A program made the position numbers and the translations under genes. Of a stretch of 64,000 bases of DNA, positions 23,393 to 34,917 are shown piece by piece (the stretch's first letter is position 1; every line of letters starts with the position of its first letter). Below the pieces are notes generated by a model. It ran no database searches, had not been told where the DNA came from, and saw nothing but the letters and a program-made list of their open reading frames with translations. The stretch comes from Ashinkailepas kermadecensis (Eukaryota; Arthropoda; Thecostraca; Neolepadidae): positions 1 to 64,000 of the forward strand of contig JAOTOM010002631.1 of NCBI GenBank assembly GCA_034440615.1. Reading direction: 5' to 3'.

Positions 23393-24795
23393 CTCAAAGA
23401 TAGGAGATCTCATCGAGGTCTTTAAATTTGTTCATGGTGAGGAACAGGGTTATCTCAGGGAACTGTTTGAATTTAACAGAAATGATGCAATTAGAGGTCA
23501 TCAATTCAAAATTAAAGTTAATTACAGCAGGACAAGGCGCACGTCCGGGGGGGGGGGCGGATATCAACCCCCCCTGCGGTTTTTCCTACATTGCCGCCAT
23601 ACTAATCGGGTTAGCAAGGCCAAACCTCGCATGGCTGCTCAGTGGTCTTTTCCGCATATCCTCAGAAATGTTTGATCCTGGGTCATCTCAAGTCAGGTCA
23701 CCAGGTCAGGCGAAGTGACCTAACGTCCCTCCGAGTTCTAGGTGGCATCACTCCCACAATAATTGGGCGATTGATTTCAAACTTATATCACATCATGATC
23801 TTATCAGGGTCTATAATATGTATATCACGGTTTTTTTGTAGCGTTAACCTGAGGTCAGGTCGTGGCCATGGCTTACCCATTATAGGCCTATGGAAAAATA
23901 TACAAATGTTTCCTGGTTACATATTTGCTCTCGGAATGACCTTCAACCGTTATGGCGTGTAGTTGGAAGCTATTCGCAATGCTACCGCTGACATTTTGCT
24001 CAGTGGCCCCACCAAGGTCAGCTGAGGTCACCTGAAATCACTAGCACATTTCTGCGCATTATATCGCAATGCATCGAGCTAGAAGGCTGAAATTACCGTC
24101 ATTGTGCTTGTATCGCCAAGACGTGTCGATTGATATATTACATGACCTCCCTACTCTACCCCATGACCTTGACCTGAGGTCATTGTTTCGGTGACCCATC
24201 TGTTGACCTGACCTTAAATTACACAGCGTATGTCGATAGCACATTTCAAGGGCTGTCGAATAGCATTTGCAGTTTGTTTCTATCTGTTACAGGTCCTGAG
24301 ATATGTGTCAATATCTGAGGGTCCCACCCGATCTGGTCGAATTTGACATATGATGACCCAGCGGCCTAAATATTGACCTGAGCGAGAAAATGACCGAAAT
24401 ACTTGCGATAGAGCTTGTCACCAGCTATCCAAAGCCGTTTTCCGTTTGTCGCTACCTAGCATAGTTCTCGAGATCTTAGGGGGGCAGACATCTGCCCCCC
24501 CCCGGACATGCGAAGTTGGCGCGGACCGCCGGGCGTGCGAGTGTTAAGACAGTCCTTCTTCACCAACAGGGTAGTAGAACACTGGAACCAGCTGCCAGAA
24601 ACCATTGTCAGTAGCAACACACTGAACATCTTTAAGAACAGCATAGACAATCATTATAAGAAGAGGGGGCTTGTTTTTCTGTATTCCAGGGAGAGTTGAT
24701 CAACACATTTGATGGACAACTGGTTCAGTGTACAGAGTGCAACCAAGAAGGGCCCTTGTGGCTCATAGTTGCACTGATCTTTTATGTCTTTATGT
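23393..24795 (+). mobile_element. CR1 3'-end insertion (5' truncated), itself interrupted
   Basis: 23405-23539 encodes [21 protein letters not shown], and 24546-24795 continues with the 3' UTR. Together they match the end of the CR1 at 33.09-33.51 kb at very high identity and finish with the same TTTATGTC tail repeat. The 23540-24545 piece is foreign. The insertion lies inside the TATAATGC element, which resumes at AAAACCTATAATGC. Severe 5' truncation and lack of a full ORF make it dead on arrival. Confidence 0.88.
23540..24545. mobile_element. ~1-kb non-coding element nested in the CR1 fragment
   Basis: Its outer boundaries are exact, because the CR1 at 33.36 kb reads straight through ACAAGG-TTAAGACAG while this copy is split there. 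The left end is CGCACGTCCGG and the right end is CCGGGCGTGCG, an 11-bp terminal inverted repeat with one mismatch. Longer G-run/C-run foldbacks (CGGATATCAACCCC, GCAGACATCTGCCCC) sit just inside. There is no open frame of note. It holds several AGGTCA half-sites, including TGACCTGAGGTCA at 24170-24182, and resembles in this respect the satellite at 39.7-41.2 kb. No clear target-site duplication was seen. Probably a non-autonomous DNA transposon. Confidence 0.72.
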
Positions 24796-25401
24796 CTAAA
24801 AACCTATAATGCTTCAAAACCTATAATGCTCAATTCCTATAATGCTTCGTTTCAACTAATATTGAGAAAGTATAACTCTCGAAGCAATTAATGCTTCAAA
24901 ACCACTAATGCTGAAAGCCTATAATGCACAGAATCTACAATGCTCAGAGCCTATAATGCTCAAAACCTATAATATCAGCTGACGACTGCATGCCATAATC
25001 GACCGTACGGTTCACTCCACGTCTCCACCGTAGTCTACCAATGGGAGACACCGTGCGAAAGCTTCCAGGTGCATCCGCCAGAGCGGCGACACATGTGAGT
25101 GTAGGACATGGATTGCTCACCGCATTGGCCGCGTTCATGCATTTGGCTCGTGAAGAACGGGAGATTCGAGTGGATGCTTCCGGAATTGGATTACTTGTCG
25201 GTGATTTCTAAGCTGAGTCACTGGTTTTACGAATAGGTAATTTCAGTGTCTAGGCAGACCACACCAGGGGCGGATCCAGTTTTATAGGGGCAGGGGCCGA
25301 TTACTCCGCCTTGTCCGCGGCCGGGCTGAAGGAGAAAAGATCGCACGCTCGTGGTGCTCCCTTGCATGGAATAGGCATGCTTACGCTGAAGACCAATAAT
25401 C

Positions 25402-25530
25402 AGTGGCGTCGCCACGAAGTTCTTCCAGTGGGGGCAAGGATCAAAAGCAGCCTCCTGCCCCACCCCATAGGGGGCCTCCATGGTGTTAAGGTCTCCTACT
25501 GTTTTTGTGTTGTTGTCCCATGCTGTTCTG
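25402..25530 (+). repeat. CAGTGGCGTCGCCACG-type repeat, copy 1
   Basis: It begins with a CAGTGGCGTCGCCACGAAGT terminus and continues TTCTTCCAG, GGGGCAAG, GGGGGCCTCCATGGTGTTA. A second copy in the same orientation is at 43049-43150, beside an (AT)n. The internal GTGGCGTCGCCAC is palindromic around its central T. Confidence 0.65.
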
Positions 25531-26815
25531 TAAATTGAAGGGTTGGCATAAATGAGTACTTAACCTTCATACCAAGAATCGCACAAACCATTTGTCGAAC
25601 ATTTGTCTCCAATCAGGTTCGATTTATTCATCTCCACTTTTGCATTCTTGTACATGATGCACATGGCACAGGTGATATATGGATGCTCACGGGACCGTTT
25701 GGCAACGCACCGAAAGGACGGCCACCGTGACGATGTGCCTTGGGTGGGTATTGGGGAAGTCGAGGAATGTTGAACCTATAATCACTTAGGAGGACCTGGA
25801 GCGCATGGGGTGAGACAGACTGATTATTTGTACACATATTCAGAATTGGTGATCTTTTGGGCATTTCAGTCGCATCAGAATTGTTCTCAAGCAAATTTAA
25901 ATTATTGATATTTTGAGTTGTTCTGACGTATCGCCCCTGTCTCAACGTACCCCAGGCGTGGGGTAAGTTGATCCTATTGGTGGGAAATGTTGATCAGAAG
26001 TCTTATTCATGGAAATAAATGTTGTGACGACTACTTGTGAGTGTTACTTTTAGTGCTGCAGACTTTTTATGATCATTTTTTGTCACCTGACGTGTTCTGG
26101 TGGCAAAGGATCAAGCGAGAAGAAAAACAACATTTATCCGCAAGTGCCCAGCAAAGATCGATATAAATATGAAATACATGCATATAGGCCATTTATCACC
26201 AAAAATCACCGTCCGACTGGTTTCGTCTGTCAAAGAGGGGAGAAAAGGCAAGCGCTGGAGCGCCTCCGGAATGTCGCGGTCGCCACCCCTCCCAAATCCC
26301 CTCCCTGCGCTGCAGAGTAAACAGGGGAACACCACAGTGCGGCGGCACGGTGCTCATGTGTGCGCATCTTCGGCTGGACCGCAGGTCTCCGCCCGTCCCA
26401 TGTACCCTACCAGCCGAATTTACAGCACAGTGCCCGAAGATGTTTCGGATGATCTGTTGTTGATAATGTAGAAGTGGCATGTCACTGGACATGAAAGACT
26501 AATTTAGGTGGTTGTTTCGAATTATGCTATCCGCATGTTATTTTCTGAAAAATGTCGTACTGTGAAAACACTACTGTGAGCACCGATCAAGTACCGCCTC
26601 ATGCTCGTTGCACAGGGGTGAAGTTGTGTATACTGGGTGTCCCCGGACCGTCCTTCCCCCATCAAGTATTTTAGCCTTTAACATGGAACTGTATGGGGCG
26701 GGACCCCTCAAACCGACATGGATCCCCAATTACCACTATGCATCCCAAGACACCACAAATCGTGTTGTGAAGTTACACCCTTTGCGTGCGATGGCATTGA
26801 AATGTATTTGCATTC
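25531..26815. other. Intergenic, no gene recognised
   Basis: Overlapping frames exist (105 aa at 25628-25945 minus; 123 aa at 26100-26471 plus). None has a recognised domain or splice support. Confidence 0.35.
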
Positions 26816-27015
26816 CAAGGGCGGATCCAGGAATTGTGGGCAGCCGTCATGGCCTGGTGGGCCGCCACTTACTTTCTGTAAGGGGCGCCTCTGGCTGAAA
26901 AATTCGAGTGGGTGTAGTGCACTCGAGCCTACTCAGAGGGGCGCCTTTTTCCGGCCGGAGGGAGTCACCTTCCCATGGGTGGGGGGGGGACATGCCCCTC
27001 AGTGCCCCCCGATCC
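26816..27015 (+). repeat. ~110-bp conserved core repeat, copy 2
   Basis: This is the clearest copy. It starts GGGCGGATCCAGG at 26820, carries the GCGCCTCTGGCTGAAAAATT box at 26884 and a GTGCACTCGAGCCT box at 26918, then TTTTTCCGGCCGGAGGGAG, and ends in a G-run/C-run region at 26980-27015. It sets the likely element length at about 200 bp. Confidence 0.65.
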
Positions 27016-27879
27016 CCCTGTTACATTGAACGTATATTTCATTGCACACATTTATCTTCAATTTCATACCGCAACGCTGTAATAAAATTGCAAAAATTGC
27101 TCAGAAGCAGACTCATTTGACTAGACAGCAGCACGTGATCCGTGCCTGGACCTGGAGTTCCGCCACTTCTGTTCGTGCTGTTCGTGCTGTGCCACCAGTT
27201 CTGCTATGAGAAACGAAATGGGAGTCTGTTGATCAGCCACGGCCTGAACTTCCGTTTGTCAGGATTGTCCGTTTTCATGGAGCTCCGTTGGTCAGGTGAG
27301 ACATGGATTTCCGATATTGAGGTACGATGTGAGCCTTCCTTGATCTGGTACACAGGCCGTATGGTGTAGGCACGACATTGGCTTCTCTTCCACCAGTCTG
27401 ATATCGTTCTCTGCTGAATCAGCATGACAGTCCACATTAAATTCCTTGACCAGGGGAACGTGCCAAGTTTTGTGGACAATTCGACACCAATATTTCTTAT
27501 GCGCATCCTACCAGGGCCTCCTCTAACATGTTAAGTAGGTGGAATTCGTCCCGCCTAGTGCCGTGAAATCCCACCTAGTGGAGCGAAAAGTCCCACCTAA
27601 TCAAATGGAGTTTCAATGGAGAAAACGACCAAACAGAACTGTATTATAGTTATGTTAGCGGACATGATTCTTCCTTGGAACGATGCATTGTTTTCAAGAA
27701 CAAAACATGCACTTTTTGTTGCTTACATCTTTGCAATTTGCTACCATGGTAGCAAGTTGGCAGCACTTATACTGAGGTCAAAGCGACGAGGATGGTTCAA
27801 AGTGGCATGTTTCTGTTAAAACTCATGCTATAAAGCCACCAATTGGGTCTATTACAGTAACGTGCATATTTTCCCTAGG
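27016..27879. other. Intergenic with a short repeat at 27510-27605
   Basis: No gene was recognised. 27510-27605 (AGGGCCT...TAACATGTTAA...GGTGGAA, then three TCCCACCTAGTG-like units) is homologous to 54880-54975. Confidence 0.45.
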
Positions 27880-29768
27880 TGGGGGGCGAACGGATTTGGA
27901 GGGGGCCCACCTACCCCCATTAAAAAAAATCCCATTTCGACCACTACTTTATAAAAAGGGCTGATTTGATTTTTTTTAAATAAAATAATTATTGGCCAAC
28001 TAGCTATTCTGTGGAGGAGGGTCAAATCTACCACCATCGTTTCTGAATCACCGGATTTCAACCCTAAATCCCCTCGCCCGGTTCGAAGGTTTTTATTTTA
28101 GTAACCCTTGATAAGTCACCTCGCACTGCTGAAATTATATGTCTACAAATTATTTTAAAACGAAAAAAATTATCATTTCAGGCATTCTAGTTCATAACGT
28201 CCGGTCGTCACCACGCCAATGTTCGTGCTTGTGTACACCCGCCTTGCGCATTCGGTGCATTCGCCACACTTCGTGCGATTCTACGGTTTCTGCTGGGCCT
28301 CCTATATACGTTTAATTAATTGCTCCAGCATCATAGACTTCCGCCATATTTGACGTTATGGAATGCTTCATATGGTAGTGCGCTGGGAAAATTCGATTAA
28401 TGCAATTCGATTATTAGTTCTCCTTCCCACATGTTCTGGTGGTTAAGAAGTCCGGATACCCGCTGAGCATTGACGCACCTGTTGGCTAAATATGTTCCCA
28501 GATTTACTACGGAACTGAGGCCCTGGCTACGTGTTCCCTTTTTGGACACGTTGCGTTTTATTCGCACATGGATGCCTTAGGGTTCCAGCCCATTTTTGTT
28601 ATGGGCCCGGTACATTTCCGAGAACCCAGCTCTTATTAAGGTTTATTGATTTTTGTGCACCAATTTTTTAAAAGGCGCGTTTTCGAAGTCCCCGATTTGT
28701 ATACTTAGTGCCCGTTCTTTTTGTTCCTGTTTAGGATCACTGCTTTGTGCGGGCCCCAGCCTGTTTTTAAGGCCCTCATACGGTCTCATGGCACCGGTTT
28801 GCTGTCAGGGCCTCCGGTGTTTTTTTTTTAGAGCTCTTTATGTTTATTTAGGGCTTCAACGCATGCTTTAAGGCCCTGTCGCTTATTGCCAGACTCGGTG
28901 CTCCTTGGAGGTCCCGGTGCATTTTCGACCTCCCCTTGTGCTCTCAGGGTCCCACTGTGTTTATTTGTGACTTTTGGCGTACATTTGTTTGAACTCAGCA
29001 CCATTTTGATGTTTCCGGTGCGAGTTCTCGGGGTCCTTGCGCGACTTTTCGGGCTTAGGTGCGTGATTCTGGTGACCCACGCCAGTTTTCTGGACTCGAC
29101 ACGATTTTTGGGGACCATGTCTGTATGTTTTTGAAGTCTGAATCCCGGCCTGATTTTTCCGCCCCCCCCCCGCCGAGTGCATGCTATTGTGTCCCGTGGC
29201 GATGTTTCGAGCTCCGGTGCATCTTTTTCGGGGTCATCGCGATTTTTTAAAGGCATCTGGTGCTATGTTTGGGGCTCCAGAACGTTTGTCCTGGCTCTGA
29301 CATTTATTTTGTGGAATCCCTCCTTACTAAAAATTGCATCGAGACCCTATGGGGTCCCGATGCATTTTTTTGGGGCCATTCTGTGCATATGTGAGACACT
29401 CGACGCCAATTTTTTCGGAGCTCCGTAGGGATTGTTTTTTTCAAGTCCCGACTCAAATTTGTGGGACCGGGATTTTGGTCCCGAGCGCGATATTTGGGGG
29501 GCCCAGTGCGAGTTCGCGGGGAGCGTTGTACTTAGCTGAGGCCCCAGCGCGATTTTCAAGAACCCCGGTGAAAAATGTCGGGCCCCCCGGCGCGACTTTT
29601 CTGGGGCCCGCTGTATTAATTTGGAGCCCTCAACGCGAATTCTGGGGTTCCCGACGCGATTTGTTCGAGACTCAGCGCTATTTTTGGGGGGCACTGCCGC
29701 GAGTCTTGAGAGCCCACACATCTCAGGAGGGAGGGGGCACTTGCCCTTCAGTACGCCACTGCGGCTGC
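27880..29768 (+). mobile_element. Composite element, truncated middle copy
   Basis: It matches the A-end half of the 43.84-48.85-kb copy: GGGGGGCGAACGGATTTGGAG at the start, the ACTTCGTGCGAT and GGATACCCGCTGAGC boxes near 28.26 and 28.45 kb, then the ~28-bp field. It stops just after the GAGGGGGCACTTGCCCTTCAGTACGCCACTGCGG foldback at 29733-29766, where the full copies run on into the 20-22-bp field. The breakpoint at a conserved foldback suggests a recombination or transposition hotspot. There is a short hairpin at 29330-29370 and no coding content. Confidence 0.75.
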
Positions 29769-31584
29769 TCAACGATATTTTTTTACCGATGGCATCCTTC
29801 AGAATGAAAGCCTCTTCGTTTTGACATCATTGTTCAAGATATATCGATATATGCATAGGGGAAGGCAACCCAAGGCGTATAAGGCCTTGCGATAATGCAA
29901 ATTTTGTGTTTCGCAAAATACAACTGTCTACCCCAGCGAAAACGCAAGATGGTCAAGGATCATGTTATTCAAGAATGTTTTGGAAGCAGACATTCCTAAC
30001 GCTTGCTGATTTACTACTCGGAGAATTTGTGATGACACATAGCCTGTGAAGCCCGTTTATTGGCTAGATGGGCTTCTAGTATTTTTGGTGATTCTATTGT
30101 ATGGATATTTGTACTATATAAAAGATTAAGTATAATTTTGCTGCGACCATACACAGGCATTTTAATTTCCGAGTCTTGGGGGACACGAAAGAAATTGAAC
30201 TGGACAAATCGTCACTTTTCACAAACTGGTGGAACATGTCCCCCAGCCCCGGAGATTGCACCCATGATGATAAGTAATGCCTGATCAATATGGGGTTTGA
30301 TATTTATGTGCGATAAACATGAGCGCTTGATCCAAAATCAGCACACACAAGTGCCCTAGAACCAGCCTTGACCCACATTGACCCCATGCACCTGTGTTGA
30401 TCTCTGGTCAGTAAAAGTCAATGGTCAGCTGGCCAAAAGTGGTCCAAACCGTTAATTCATAGGGTAACTTTGGGTGCTGGATTCGAATTCAGTTTTCACC
30501 GTTACGCACTAAGGCTCAACATGTGTTTAGAACCCAAAAACCAAAATAAAATATTCACCCTCCGTGACTTGATCTGATCTGCACAGGAGCACGTTAATGC
30601 TATGGGATCATGCCACCCCTCAATGAATTTCAAATTGAAGGAAAAACACAGTTAAATTTACTTCACAGGGGAATCATGCATAGTTTTCATCCAAGCCTGA
30701 CAAGTGCGAAATCTGCCAAACAAGTTGCCGAAAAGTCGTCACAGGTTAGTAACGTGACGCTATCTAACTAATTTTACACCAAACGTTCCGCAATTAATAC
30801 CTACAGGTGTGCACATAATTTGGACCCGCTAGCCCCCTCCCCTCACGCACACACACACTTCGTTTACCTGCCATTTGGACACAGCTGGGCAGAATGCAAC
30901 TATTCTGCTCAGAACCCCCTGGGCCACCGAAAGTGGCAAAATGCCCAAGTCCTGCGCCGGTGAAGGACATTTTGCCACGTTCACGAAAACAGGGCTTTGT
31001 TAACCCTGGAGCATCTCCAAGTGCAGAGAGCGAGCCACATGCGACGAGAGCCAGCGTTTTCTGCCGAACGTTTTTTTGGCTCGCAATTTGTGCCCGATTT
31101 CTACTTTCCTTTCTACGAGTCATTTGGTGATTTCCAATATCACTTGGGTGTTTTGAAAGTTTTGTTTTCTTTCATTACCTGTGTAGCAGTGGTAGTAGAT
31201 GCACGCGCTGGATGTGTTCACCAGTAATTCACAATATTCCGGGATAATAGTCATGTATTATTTGTAATACTCCGACTCATAGGTAAGGAGCTAGGTGAGG
31301 TTCACATTTTAGACACTTCGTCAATAGTAGCAGAAGGCATTCTTTTTGTAGTTCCCAGGGGAAAAATTAGATGCGTAGTTCAGTCTTAGGTGCACATTCA
31401 TATAATTACTCCTAACTCCACAAAGGTCATCCGACGTCAAGCTAGGACATTGATCTTGGAAACCGTCGAAAAACCGTCGAGGTGAGCGAACCACACGAGT
31501 GTCCATATCGAGAGTAACTCCAACCTTGACTAGATGGGTGATCATTTCACCACAGGACGATAAACAAGCCTTCGGTGTGTCATC
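29769..31584. other. Intergenic, no gene recognised
   Basis: No repeats matched others in the window. A 78-codon frame at 30894-31130 is proline-rich at its start and otherwise featureless. (AC)n-like CACACACAC lies at 30848-30856. Confidence 0.35.
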
Positions 31585-32060
31585 GACATTCATGTTATGG
31601 GCGACATGGCGCCTTCGACAATTGGCACACTATTGGCCCAGGACATCAAATGAACCATCGGCAAAGGGAGCAGGACCTCGGATAGCATGTTAGCTGGGTG
31701 GGCAAGCGTCCTAGTCGAACCAACTGGCCACCCATTCTGTCGAGCTGATCCACCCAGCTAAAATCTGCAAAATAGTACGGAAGATGGAAAACAGATAACC
31801 GTTCGTCACAGTCCGGCACCTATATCGCCCAATACAGGCGTTTTTTTCCGAACAGCTGTGTACCTTGAGAATGTAGGCACCTTCCTCGACCATACGGACA
31901 CCGCTCTTCCTAATATGAGGACCATCATTGGCTACATGATACGCTCCTCTTCCGACAAGAAAGGCATCATTTTGGGCGGATGGGTGCTTCGAGAATGCAG
32001 GCGTCCTCTTGGGCCAACCGGTGCTCTCTTTGCAGTCAGCGCTTACAAGGGCCAGGAAAT
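31585..32060 (+). repeat. Two adjoining dispersed repeats
   Basis: 31590-31790 (GGAGCAGGACCTCGGATAGCATGTTAGCTGGGTG and around) matches 38213-38430. 31800-32060 (GAACAGCTGTGTACCTTGAGAATGTAGGC and AGAATGCAGGCGTCCTCTTGGGCCA) matches 42420-42640. Both pairs are in the same orientation. The second repeat has related words at uneven spacing on to 32215. No coding family was recognised. Confidence 0.6.
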
Positions 32061-33088
32061 ACTTCTGTTGAAACAAATGCGCCGTTTCAGATAGTTAGTG
32101 CCCATGATGCAAATTTGGGCACTATCCTGCAGCACTCTGGCGTCTTTCTTGACAGTACTAATACGGACACCCTTCTGAGTGCCACTCCTTAGAATGAATG
32201 CGCCTTCCTGGGCCAGGCGAACGCTTCCATGCAAATGTAAGCATACTTCAAAACACAGTGTAATGAATGACTGGCCCAGCATGGCCAAAATGATGATTGG
32301 TACAGCTGTATAAGGCAACAAGGGCATAATGTCTCTCATACTCGACACACCTTTGTCAGATCATTGCCTCCAGGCAATTCTCTATAGTTCAGATCGAGAA
32401 GACGCCTGTCGATGTTATCATTCACGAGGGAAGAAAATATTTTCAAATAATGACTCCAAGTATCAAGGCTGTACGACTCTAAAGCATGTTCGCAAAAACG
32501 TATGATGAACTACTTGGCAGAAGCAAGGACACGCCAAGGAAATTAAATACAGAGCATTCGTTTGGTGGACCAGGTACAATCTCTTCGGGGGAGCACCACC
32601 AAATGATAAAAACCAATCGGGTGAGCTCAAACCTCATAGAGGCTAAACTTTACCAGCGAGGTAACATTGGCTGAAAAGAGAGGAAGAGGCTGCAAGCAAC
32701 CGTTCCTGTAGGAACGCCGTTCTGGGGGACGCAGAGGCACAGCCAAGGGAGTGCCGCCTCCACTTAGCAAACAAAAATACACTAGAGCAAGGAAGAAATT
32801 GTGAGATTTTAAAAAGGAAAAACCCTACATTTTCGTTTTCCCGAACGCTTTCCCTTTTTGGTATATCTTTTTAGTCGAGCCTCCCTTAGGGAATTCCTGT
32901 CTGCGCTCCTGGAAGTACGTAACCTTAGTGTAAGTGACCTCTAGATCACAGGGTATGCTGTAATACATTTTCACCTGGGAAACGATGATGGCAAAATATG
33001 CCGAAAACGAGGAATTTGGTCGGGAAGTGTGAAGTTAACCCTAAATTATTAACCTATTAGATGGTTAGCACAATTTTCGTCCCCAGTT
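32061..33088. other. Intergenic, no gene recognised
   Basis: Ordinary composition with no structure noted. It ends at the 3' tail of the CR1 element. Confidence 0.4.
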
Positions 33089-33091
33089 AGC

Positions 33092-33124
33092 ATATCATAA
33101 AGACATAAAGACATAAAGACATAA
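33092..33124 (-). repeat. CR1 3' tail octamer repeats
   Basis: Three CATAAAGA units on the plus strand (TTTATGTC on the element strand) terminate the LINE. The same repeat ends the copy at 24.79 kb with two units. It corresponds to the short tandem 3' repeats thought to be recognised by CR1 RT in place of poly(A). Confidence 0.9.
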
Positions 33125-33429
33125 AAGATCAGTGCAACTATGAGCCACAAGGGCCCTTCTTGGTTGCACTCTGTACACTGAGCCAGTTGTCAATAAAATG
33201 TGTTGATCAACTCTCCCTGGAATACAGAAAAACAAGCCCCCTATTCTTATAATGATTGTCTATGCTGTTCTTTAAAGATGTTCAGTGTGTTGCTACTGAC
33301 AATGGTTTCTGGCAGCTGGTTCCAGTGTTCTACTACCCTGTTGGTGAAGAAGGACTGTCTTAACCTTGTCCTGCTGTGATTAACTTTAATTTTGAATTGA
33401 TGACCTCTAATTGAATCATTTCTGTTAAA

Positions 33430-34841
33430 TTAAAACAGTTCCCTGAGATAACCCTGTTCCTGACCATGAACAAATTTAAAGACCTCGATGAGATCTCCTC
33501 TCAGCCTTCTATATCTAAGTGAAAACATATTCAATTTCTTCAATCTTTCCTCATATGCCAGGTTGCCCATACCATTCACCATTTGTGTTGCCCTCTTTTG
33601 TACTCTCTCTAAAAGCCAACAATCTTTTTCATAACTAGGGGACCAAGCTTGGACACAATATTCCAGATGTGGCCTGAAATATGCACAATAAAGCTTCCTG
33701 ATGACTTCCTTACTTTTGTATGATACATTCCTATTTATTGCCCCAAGCATTCTTAGTGCCTTCTTCCTGGCTTCTTTGGTCTGTTCTGATGCCCCCAATT
33801 TTGTGTTAAAAATAACACCTAAGTCCTTCTCCTGCTGAGTCACAGATAGTACTTGGCCACCCATCAAGTATGGAGCCTTGATATGCTGCCTACCTACATG
33901 CATGATTTTGCACTTATCAAAATGAAATTTCATTTGCCATTTTTCGGACCACTTCACAAGCTCGTCTAAGTCTTTCTGCAACAAGACCTGCTCATTTGTG
34001 CCCTGTTATTGCCCTAAAGACCTTCAAATCATCTGCAAATTTAAAAACCTTACTGCTTAGGCCACTTTCAATGTTATTTACAAACATAGTGAACAATAGT
34101 GGTCCCAGTACTGACCCTTGGGGGACTCCACTAAGAACATTTTGCCATGATGATTTTGTACCATTTAGCATCACTCTCTGCTGTCTATCTGAAAGCCACA
34201 ACCCTATCCATTTTAGGATGTTACCCACAATACCATGGGCCTGAAGCTGCATCATTAACCGTTTATGAGGTACCTTGTCAAAGGCCTTGCTAAAGTCAAG
34301 ATATGCTACATCAACCTGATTTCCCTTATCAAATTGTTCTGTAGCAAAATTAAAAAAGTCCAGAGATTTGTGAGACACGATCGCCCTTTTCTAAACCCAT
34401 GTTGAGTATCTTGAATCACTCTGTTTCCTTCCAGAAAACTAACTATTTTATCCTTGATAATTGATTCAAGTACCTTGCAGACTAGTGATGTGAGGCTTAC
34501 TGGCCTATAGTTTTCAACTTTCCCTCTTTCTCCTTTCTTGAAAATAGGAACTACATTTGCCCTTTTCCAATCGGTTGGAATTTCATGTTGTGAAACTGAT
34601 CTACAAAATATTATACTGAGTGGAATTGCCAATTCTTTTTCAGCTTCCGCAATACCCTAGCATAGATTCCATCGGGTCCTGCTGCCTTGTTTGGCTTTAT
34701 TTTCCTGACATAATTCAAAACAACATCACTGTCAATGAAATCAACATCATGTAACTGATCACCTGTTGCTGGGCTGTGGTTCACAGTTGGCAGATTTGTC
34801 ACATCCTCCGATGTAAACACTGATTTAAACTGCTTGCTCAA
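33430..34841 (-). pseudogene. CR1 reverse transcriptase, frameshifted
   Basis: Four consecutive pieces in shifting frames (34841-34611, 34632-34306, 34378-33992, 33984-33430) cover the domain in order: NKAAGPDGI (finger), NYRPVSLTSL with DTQHGFRKGRSC, YLDFSKAFDKVPH (first catalytic aspartate), GVPQGSVLGPLLF, FADDL (catalytic pair intact), then the FHFDKCKIMHVG thumb region and a C-terminal connection with [17 protein letters not shown]. All catalytic residues are visible, but the frame is broken at least three times within the RT and again at the junction with the endonuclease. Confidence 0.92.
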
Positions 34842-34917
34842 TTCCTCACCATCTCACTATCCTCACTCAATATAATCCCATTTACTTCCAGTGGACCAAT
34901 TGTGCTTGAAACTTTAC

